This document shows, piece by piece, positions 7,262-12,035 of a stretch of 12,035 nucleotides of DNA; positions within the stretch are counted from its first letter, which is position 1, and every line of letters starts with the position of its first letter. The position numbers and the translations under genes are program-made. Under the pieces are notes generated by a model. The model did not search any database and was not told the DNA's origin. It worked only from the letters and a program-made list of their open reading frames with translations. The stretch is taken from positions 1 through 12,035 of the forward strand of contig JAJXTB010000085.1 in assembly GCA_021784205.1 (NCBI GenBank), read 5' to 3'. This DNA comes from Actinomycetes bacterium (GTDB taxonomy: Bacteria; Actinomycetota; Acidimicrobiia; Acidimicrobiales; RAAP-2).

Positions 7262-8910
7262 GAGACGGGCTGGTCGCTCGCGCTCTGCGCCGCGAGGCCC
7301 GCGCGGCAGTGGGCGCTCTCGGCGCGGGCCTCGGTGTGGGACTAGCCACGCTGGGCCTGTCGGGCACCTCGGCGTGGTTAATCGTGCGAGCGGCCCAGCA
7401 GCCGGCGGTGCTCTCGCTCACGGTGCCCATGGGCCTCGTCCAGCTCTTCGCCCTCGCCAAGGCCGCCGGGCGCTACCTCGAGCGCACCGCGACTCACGGC
7501 GTCGTCCTCACCGTGATGACGCACGTGCGCCAGCGCGTCGCCGAGATCGTCGAGCCTCTGGTACCCGCGGGACTCGGGCCGCGCAGCGCCGACGTCGTCG
7601 ACCTGGCCGTACGCGACGTCGAGGCGGCCGAAGACCTCCTCGCGAGCGTCGCCGGCCCCCTGGCCGCGAGCGCGGGCGCCGGAGTGGTCACGGCGCTCGT
7701 CTGCGGATTGGTGTTCGGGCCCGCGGGTCTCGCCCTGCTCGTCGCCCTCGTCGCCGACCTCGCGCTCTGGCCGCTGCTCGCCCGTCGCGGTCTTCGTCGC
7801 GCCGACGACGAGCTCGACGCGAGCCGCGCGCAGATCTCGCGTCTCGCCGCTGACGCCGCAACGGGCTGGGAGGAGTTCGCGATGGGTGGAGCGAGCGCAC
7901 CCCTCGCCGCGCGCTTGGCCCTACTCGAGGCCGAGGTCGACGCCGCCGAAGCGCGCCGGCGCAGGTTGCGCGCCCTCATCGAGGGACTGTTTGTCGCGAC
8001 AGCGGGCGCGGCGAGCGTCGCGATACTCCTCGCGAGCGCGCACGCGCGCTCGAGGGGGCTTGACCCAGCGCTCGTCGCGGTGCCCGTTCTGCTGGGACTG
8101 GCCGCGCTCGACATGGCCGCGGAAGCCGCCGACGCCCTTGTCGACAGCGGCCCCCAACGCGCGGCGACCGGGCGCTTCGACTCTCTCGCCGCCACGCCCT
8201 GGCCGATTCGTGATCCCGCCACACGCATCCCCGACGTCGACGACGCGTCGAGCCTCGCCGCGCGCGACGTGCGCGTCGTGCGCGGCCGTCCGATCCTCAC
8301 CGACGCGGCGATCTCCCTGCGGGCGGGTGACGTCGTGGTGCTCGAGGGACGTAGCGGCGTCGGCAAGACGACGCTCGCTCACGTGCTCGCGAAGTTCCTC
8401 GCGCCCGACGCGGGAGCGATCACCCTCGACGGCCACCCCTACGACGCGCTCGCCGCCGACCAGGTGCGCTGCCACGTGGGATTCGCCGAGGAGAGTCCCT
8501 ACATGTTCGCGGCCTCGGTCGGGGCCAACGTGCGCGTGGCGCGTCCCGAGGCGACCGACGACGAGGTCGAGCGCGCGCTGGGCGACGCTGCTCTGGCTAC
8601 GTGGAGAGCAGGGCTCGCCGCGGGACTCGCGACGACGCTCGGCGGCGAGTCCGCGGGGCTTTCGGGGGGCGAGCAGCGCCGCGTGGGACTCGCGCGCGAG
8701 TACCTCGCGCGCCGGCGCATCATCATCGCCGACGAACCCACCGAGGGTCTCGACGACGACACCGCCCGGCGCGTGCTGGGCCACCTCGCCGACATCGACG
8801 CGGCGGTCCTTCTCATCTCGCACCGTGAGCGCGACCTGGCCGTGGCGACACGGCGCGTCGAGTTAGTCGAGGGGCGCGTGACCGAAAGGGTGAGCGAACC
8901 CGGGAATTAG
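7258..8910 (+). CDS. cydC: CydC, partner subunit of the CydDC exporter
   Basis: The 550-residue second half of the CydDC transporter. Near the N-terminus LGLSGTSAWLIVRAAQQPAVLSLTVPMGLVQLFALAKAAGRYLERTATH (32-80) is the diagnostic CydC block (TSAWLI, GRYLER). The nucleotide-binding domain has Walker A GRSGVGKTT (364-372, K370), signature LSGGEQ (468-473), Walker B IIIADEP with D492/E493, and H522. At the Q-loop the sequence is VGFAEESPYMF (407-417), with Glu where a Gln contacts Mg and couples to the membrane domain in most ABC proteins. The gene begins at GTG 7258 in a GTGA overlap with cydD, and its TAG overlaps the stop of the opposing methyltransferase gene, leaving no room for a private terminator. 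In some actinobacteria the two halves are fused; here they are separate. Confidence 0.93.
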   Translation: MRDGLVARALRREARAAVGALGAGLGVGLATLGLSGTSAWLIVRAAQQPAVLSLTVPMGLVQLFALAKAAGRYLERTATHGVVLTVMTHVRQRVAEIVEPLVPAGLGPRSADVVDLAVRDVEAAEDLLASVAGPLAASAGAGVVTALVCGLVFGPAGLALLVALVADLALWPLLARRGLRRADDELDASRAQISRLAADAATGWEEFAMGGASAPLAARLALLEAEVDAAEARRRRLRALIEGLFVATAGAASVAILLASAHARSRGLDPALVAVPVLLGLAALDMAAEAADALVDSGPQRAATGRFDSLAATPWPIRDPATRIPDVDDASSLAARDVRVVRGRPILTDAAISLRAGDVVVLEGRSGVGKTTLAHVLAKFLAPDAGAITLDGHPYDALAADQVRCHVGFAEESPYMFAASVGANVRVARPEATDDEVERALGDAALATWRAGLAAGLATTLGGESAGLSGGEQRRVGLAREYLARRRIIIADEPTEGLDDDTARRVLGHLADIDAAVLLISHRERDLAVATRRVELVEGRVTERVSEPGN

Positions 8911-9677
8911 ACGTCCCACCAGATCGTTGAGAGGCGCCGAGCGATCGCCGAGGGCTGGTTCGCCAGGTAGTCGGCGACCTCGGCCTCGCGCGCGGCGGGC
9001 AGGCACAGGCGAACCCGCGCGAAGTGGGCGGTGCGCTTGGGGTCGTGGTTCTCGACGAGGGGCGCGACGAACTCCTCACGTGTCGCCGCGATGCCCATCT
9101 CAGCGAGGACCGCCAGAAGGTCGTCGGGTGTCGGCTCGGCTGGCCGCTCCAGGTTCCAGAAGTGGCGCCAAGCGTCGGACATCGACGACAGGGGGTGACG
9201 ATCGGGCATCTCGATGACGACGCGTGCTCGCGCGTGATCCGCGAGGCTCGCAAGGAAGGGCACAATGTCGCTCACGTTGTAGACGACGTGGTGGCTGGTG
9301 ACGACGTCGGCGACTTCGACTTCGTCCGCCACGGCGGGCCAGAAGCCTTCGACGGTCGTGCACGACAGGCCGCGCGCGGCGGCCGCCTCGTTGAACATCG
9401 CGAGCATTGCGGCCTGATGGTCGACGCCGATCACCCGCGACGCCGGCGGGGCGACGGCGAACGCCGCAATGCCGCCGCCGCAGCCGACGTCGAGGACAGT
9501 TCCTCCCACCGGCATCGCCTCACGCGCTCGTTCGTGCGAGGGCGTGGTGGCGATGACCGGCGGGAGGGTGAACAGCTCCGGCGGATGGATCCAGGGGCTC
9601 TCCTCGGCGCCGGCCAGGATGTGCTCGGGTAGAGCCCACGCCGCCAGCGCGTCGCGCCAGGTCTCCGCCGCGGTCAC
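8907..9677 (-). CDS. SAM-dependent class I methyltransferase, substrate unknown
   Basis: The 256-residue protein has a Rossmann-type methyltransferase core: motif I TVLDVGCGGGIAAF (60-73), an acidic residue after strand 2 (RVIGVDH, D86), and a motif IV-like DVVTSHHVVYNVSD (124-137). The N-terminus WRDALAAWALPEHILAGAEESPWIHPPELF (7-36) precedes the domain and looks like a substrate-side cap; I have the impression of a family of this form in actinobacteria but cannot name a substrate. Start is GTG 9677, three bases after the stop of the small Cys-rich gene, so it is probably translated by coupling; there is no good SD. Its TAA at 8909-8907 overlaps the cydC TAG on the other strand. Position as last gene of a persulfide-type operon hints at thiol or sulfide chemistry, but this is speculation. 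Confidence 0.85.
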   Translation of the reverse strand: MTAAETWRDALAAWALPEHILAGAEESPWIHPPELFTLPPVIATTPSHERAREAMPVGGTVLDVGCGGGIAAFAVAPPASRVIGVDHQAAMLAMFNEAAAARGLSCTTVEGFWPAVADEVEVADVVTSHHVVYNVSDIVPFLASLADHARARVVIEMPDRHPLSSMSDAWRHFWNLERPAEPTPDDLLAVLAEMGIAATREEFVAPLVENHDPKRTAHFARVRLCLPAAREAEVADYLANQPSAIARRLSTIWWDV

Positions 9678-9680
9678 GCT

Positions 9681-9845
9681 CTAGCGACCAAGGAACTTCG
9701 AGAAGAACCCGCCGCCCGCGGACGCGTCGGCGCCGCACTGGCACCGCTCGTTCTTGGGAACGCCGGCCAGGGCCTGCTCGATGTGGTTGCCGCATCCGCT
9801 CCACGTGGGCTTCTTGCAGGTCCGGCAGGTTGTGCGATGACACAT
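9681..9845 (-). CDS. Small cysteine-rich (zinc-ribbon-like) protein, 54 residues
   Basis: The product opens MCHRTTCRTCKKPTWSGCG and continues with NHIEQALAGVPKNERCQCG, then a Gly-rich, basic tail ending FFSKFLGR. It has six cysteines in 38 residues (C2, C7, C10, C18, C35, C37), with H3 and H21 nearby. The spacing (CxxC, then C, then CxC) suggests a bound zinc or a thiol-reactive surface. I recognise the general form, MCxRxxCxxCxKPTWxGCGxHI, as a conserved uncharacterised family, with no known function. ATG 9845 is chosen over upstream in-frame ATGs (for example 9932, inside the reductase gene) because the family form starts at MCHR and AAAGG lies 12 bases ahead. It sits between the reductase and methyltransferase genes in one operon. 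Confidence 0.8.
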   Translation of the reverse strand: MCHRTTCRTCKKPTWSGCGNHIEQALAGVPKNERCQCGADASAGGGFFSKFLGR

Positions 9846-9886
9846 AGTGGTGGTGTACCTTTCTTTGTTTCTTGTATTTCGAGGCG

Positions 9887-11530
9887 TTAGCTGACGAGTT
9901 CGAGCGCCTTCGCCGCCGGCGAGGAGCTCCACGTCTTGTAACCACCATCGAGGTTGCGGGCGTCAAAGCCCAGTTCATTGAGCAGTCGCGTCGCCGTGTG
10001 GCCACGCTGGCCGACCTGACAGATGACGACGATCTCTCCGGTCTCGAGCTCGCGATAGCGCTCGCGGATCTCGTCGACGGGCAGGTTGATCGCTCCGGGC
10101 ACTGTGCCGCGCAGGTACTCGCCGGACGTGCGCACGTCGACCAGCTGGGCGCCGCGCGTGCGATAGCCCTCGATCTCGCTCCACTGGACGGTCTTGACGA
10201 GACCCGACAGCACGTTCTCGGCGACGTAGCCGAGGATGTTGACGGGATCCTTCGCCGAGCCGAAGGGTGGCGCGTAAGCCAGTTCGAGGTCGGCCAGCTC
10301 GGGCGCGGAGATGTCCCCGCGGATCGCGGTGGCCAGCACGTCGATGCGCTTGTCCACGCCCTCGGTGCCCACGCCCTGGGCGCCGAGGATCTCGCCCGTG
10401 GTGGGCTCGACCATGATCTTCAGCGCCATCGGGCGTGCGCCCGGGTAGTAACCGGCGTGGCTTGAGGGGTGCGTGTGGATGGCGAGGGCCGGCCGGCCGG
10501 CCGCGGCCAGGCGCTTCTCGTTCCAGCCCGTGGCCGCGATGGTGAGGTCGAAGACCTTGACGATCGCCGTTCCGATGGTGGTGCGCGGGCGCACCAGGCG
10601 ACCGGTCAGGTGGTCGGCCACCACGCGGCCGTGGCGGTTCGCTACGTTGGCCAGCGGCACCAGGGTCGCCGCACCGTCGAGCGCGTCGGACTTCTCGGCG
10701 ACATCGCCGATCGCGTAGATCGAGTGATCGCTCGTGCGGTTGAACTCGTCGACCGCCACGCCGCCGCTGGCGCCGATGGCGAGCCCTGCGCCGCGCGCGA
10801 GGCTGACGTCGGGCCGTACACCGATGGCGACAACCACGAGGTCCGCGGGGATCACGTCGCCCGTGTGCACCTGCACCGCAGTCGGCGTGATGGCCGTCAC
10901 GGTGTTGGAGAGGCGAACATCGACGCCGTGACGCTCCATCTCGTCGGCGACCAACTGGGCCATCTCCGGGTCCAAGGGTGCGAGCAGTTGGTCGGCGGCC
11001 TCGATGATGGTGGTCGCCACGCCGCGCTCGGTCAGGTTCTCGGCGATCTCCACGCCGATGAAGCCGCCACCGATGACGACCGCGTGGCGCGCCGCGCGAT
11101 CGAGGGCGGCCGCCATGCGCTCGACGTCCTCGACGGTGCGCAGGGCCAGGGCGCGCTCGATGCCGGGCACCGGCGGGATGATTGGCGAAGCACCGGGGCT
11201 GAGAATCAGGTAGTCGTAGTCGAGCTCGAAGGACTCGTCCTCGTCGAGACGCTGCACGTTCACGCGCTTGGCGGCCGCGTCGATGGCGGTCACCTCGTGG
11301 TTGACGCGCACGTCCAAATTGAAGCGCTCGAAGAGCGACTGAGGGGTCTGGAGCAGGAGACTGTCCTCATTCTCGATGACGCCGCCCACGAAGTACGGCA
11401 GGCCGCAGTTGGCGTAGGAGACGTAGCCGCTCTTCTCGAGAACGATGATCTCGGCATCGTTGTCGAGTCGACGCAGCCGCGTCGCCGCCGACATCCCCCC
11501 GGCCACTCCCCCGACGATAATGACGCGCAT
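9887..11530 (-). CDS. CoA-disulfide/persulfide reductase fused to a rhodanese domain
   Basis: The 547-residue flavoprotein is of the CoADR-Rhd type, NAD(P)H-dependent enzymes that reduce CoA disulfide, CoA persulfide or polysulfide. FAD-binding VGGVAGGMSAATRLRRL is at 6-22; the redox-active single cysteine is C42 in SYANCGLPYFVGG; the second nucleotide motif is VVIGGGFIGVEIAENL (151-166); IYAIGDVAE is at 271-279. Y361 and Y419 lie at the positions of the two active-site tyrosines of Staphylococcus CoADR. From about 450 a rhodanese domain follows, with the catalytic loop C504-QVGQRG, so sulfur transfer is expected to work. Start: ATG 11530 with GAGAGG four bases upstream; the frame extends further but into the regulator gene. 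The gene begins 8 bases after the CstR-like stop. NADH oxidase is a common alternative label; the fused rhodanese argues for persulfide work. Confidence 0.92.
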   Translation of the reverse strand: MRVIIVGGVAGGMSAATRLRRLDNDAEIIVLEKSGYVSYANCGLPYFVGGVIENEDSLLLQTPQSLFERFNLDVRVNHEVTAIDAAAKRVNVQRLDEDESFELDYDYLILSPGASPIIPPVPGIERALALRTVEDVERMAAALDRAARHAVVIGGGFIGVEIAENLTERGVATTIIEAADQLLAPLDPEMAQLVADEMERHGVDVRLSNTVTAITPTAVQVHTGDVIPADLVVVAIGVRPDVSLARGAGLAIGASGGVAVDEFNRTSDHSIYAIGDVAEKSDALDGAATLVPLANVANRHGRVVADHLTGRLVRPRTTIGTAIVKVFDLTIAATGWNEKRLAAAGRPALAIHTHPSSHAGYYPGARPMALKIMVEPTTGEILGAQGVGTEGVDKRIDVLATAIRGDISAPELADLELAYAPPFGSAKDPVNILGYVAENVLSGLVKTVQWSEIEGYRTRGAQLVDVRTSGEYLRGTVPGAINLPVDEIRERYRELETGEIVVICQVGQRGHTATRLLNELGFDARNLDGGYKTWSSSPAAKALELVS

Positions 11531-11538
11531 GGTGCCTC

Positions 11539-11856
11539 TCATGCCAGGCTCAGAAAGAGCCGCTGCAGCTTCTCGGTCATGGACTCGGAGTCGATCGCCG
11601 GATCGACGATGCACTCCTTCAAGCTCGAGCTGATGAGCATGAACGCCGCGGTGTTGATGGCCTTGTTGACGGCCGCCATCTGGGTGATCACGTCTTCGCA
11701 GCTGCGGCCCTCCTCGAGCATGCGCACGACGGCGCCCATCTGGCCATGGGCACGCTTGAGGCGCTTCGAGATCGCCGCGATCTGATCGGCGTCCTGTAGA
11801 ACGTGTGAATCGGTAGGCACTGCGGTCCTTTCCATTGGGTAGTTGTCGGGGGCCAT
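11539..11856 (-). CDS. cstR: CsoR-family repressor of the CstR (persulfide-sensing) kind
   Basis: The 105-residue all-helical regulator shows the CsoR/RcnR/FrmR (DUF156) pattern: ISKRLKRAHGQMGAVVRMLEEGRSCEDVITQMAAVNKAI (29-67) and MLISSSLKECIVD (73-85). C53 and C82 are 29 apart, as in copper CsoR (C36/C65) and in persulfide-sensing CstR (C31/C60). The copper-ligand histidine four residues before the second cysteine is replaced by Ser78, so copper sensing is unlikely and a dithiol persulfide sensor is favoured. The following gene, a persulfide reductase-rhodanese, is the kind of target CstR controls. ATG 11856 has a strong SD (GGGAGGT at 11868-11862). It overlaps the stop of the 48-residue ORF by one base (TAATG). 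Its operator is probably upstream of the window. Confidence 0.9.
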   Translation of the reverse strand: MAPDNYPMERTAVPTDSHVLQDADQIAAISKRLKRAHGQMGAVVRMLEEGRSCEDVITQMAAVNKAINTAAFMLISSSLKECIVDPAIDSESMTEKLQRLFLSLA

Positions 11857-12002
11857 TAGTGACCTCCCTTGAAGATCATGGTGACGAAGCGGACGTTGAG
11901 GGCGATGAAGCGCCATAACTGGTAAAGGGGGTTGGCCCGGCGCGCGAGCACCGCGGTGCTCGGCTGGGGGGCGTTGGCGATGTCGTGCGTCGCGTTGTCC
12001 AT
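11856..12002 (-). CDS. Small hypothetical protein, 48 residues
   Basis: The open frame reads MDNATHDIANAPQPSTAVLARR, then NPLYQLWRFIALNVRFVTMIFKGGH. It has a good SD (GGAGAG four bases before the ATG), a stop that overlaps the regulator's ATG (TAATG), and so all marks of a translated operon gene. The N-terminal half is polar and Pro/Ala-rich; the C-terminal half is aromatic and basic with hydrophobic spacing, possibly a short amphipathic or membrane-associated helix. No cysteine or recognisable domain is present and I do not recognise the family. Because its stop overlaps the next start, translation of this ORF may set the translation level of the CstR-like regulator. Confidence 0.65.
   Translation of the reverse strand: MDNATHDIANAPQPSTAVLARRANPLYQLWRFIALNVRFVTMIFKGGH
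11862..11868 (-). promoter_or_regulatory. Ribosome binding site of the CstR-like gene
   Basis: GGGAGGT on the minus strand, five bases before ATG 11856, lies within the last codons of the 48-residue ORF. It decides the regulator start, since the frame stays open far upstream. Confidence 0.75.
11945..11962. repeat. Perfect 18-bp palindrome CGAGCACCGCGGTGCTCG
   Basis: Both strands read identically over 18 bases with no central spacer. It lies within codons 15-21 of the 48-residue ORF, about 90-105 bases ahead of the regulator start. It could be a protein-binding dyad. Its function is unknown, and high GC makes such a palindrome somewhat more likely by chance. Confidence 0.5.
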
Positions 12003-12011
12003 GGCGCTCTC

Positions 12012-12035
12012 CTATTCCGGGATCAGGTACCAAAG
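12012..12035 (-). CDS. Possible C-terminal end of an upstream gene (cut by window edge)
   Basis: Reading in from the right edge on the minus strand, one frame gives LWYLIPE followed by TAG, whose last bases form the start of the SD (TAGGAG) of the 48-residue ORF. Stop/SD overlap of this form is common inside operons. Seven codons are too few to identify the gene, and another frame also stops (at TGA) within the same bases. Confidence 0.35.
   Translation of the reverse strand, partial: LWYLIPE

Noticed and set aside
7494..8366. Open frame of 290 codons on the minus strand over cydC
   Set aside because: Ser/Arg/Ala-rich composition with no motif; a shadow of cydC.
10469..11785. Open frame of 438 codons on the plus strand
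   Set aside because: It is antisense to the reductase and regulator genes; its product is rich in Arg, Gly, Asp and His without any domain, the usual shadow of GC-rich coding DNA.
11539..11856. Copper-responsive CsoR
   Set aside because: The essential copper-ligand histidine before the second cysteine is serine, and no copper gene is nearby.

Overview
The window is a high-GC, gene-dense stretch that looks actinobacterial. Short gene gaps, GTG starts, 4-base GTGA stop/start overlaps and -10 boxes placed right in front of start codons all fit. An acidimicrobial-type actinobacterium is my guess from overall feel; the sequence does not prove it. Roughly the first 3.3 kb is visibly less GC-rich than the remainder.

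Region 1 (1-2153, minus strand) handles vitamin B12. Reading right to left it holds bluB (5,6-dimethylbenzimidazole synthase, the B12 lower-ligand enzyme), a cobalamin riboswitch with a readable expression platform, a BtuF-like corrinoid-binding protein, and the first 63 codons of a BtuC/FecCD permease that runs off the left edge. The riboswitch lies between bluB and btuF, so the uptake genes are its direct targets.

Region 2 (2154-3204) carries a divergently transcribed tyrosine-phosphatase-like protein. It is followed by an AT-richer gap containing four consecutive inverted repeats and a likely cydA promoter.

Region 3 (3205-8910, plus strand) is a compact cydA-cydB-cydD-cydC operon. It encodes the two subunits of cytochrome bd quinol oxidase and the heterodimeric CydDC ABC exporter needed to assemble it. 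cydB/cydD and cydD/cydC each share GTGA. Both transporter halves have departures from the usual nucleotide-binding domain.

Region 4 (8907-12035, minus strand) reads right to left: the tail of an unknown gene, a 48-residue small protein, a CsoR-family repressor with the two-cysteine, no-histidine pattern of the persulfide sensor CstR, a CoA-disulfide/persulfide reductase fused to a rhodanese domain, a 54-residue Cys-rich small protein, and a class I methyltransferase. Spacing is tight throughout, so it reads as a reactive-sulfur-responsive operon. It meets the cyd operon tail to tail with a 4-base overlap of coding regions. A sulfide-tolerant terminal oxidase beside persulfide detoxification is physiologically coherent, but the link is inference.

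No tRNA, rRNA, CRISPR array, transposase or integrase was recognised. No gap between genes exceeds 300 bases.
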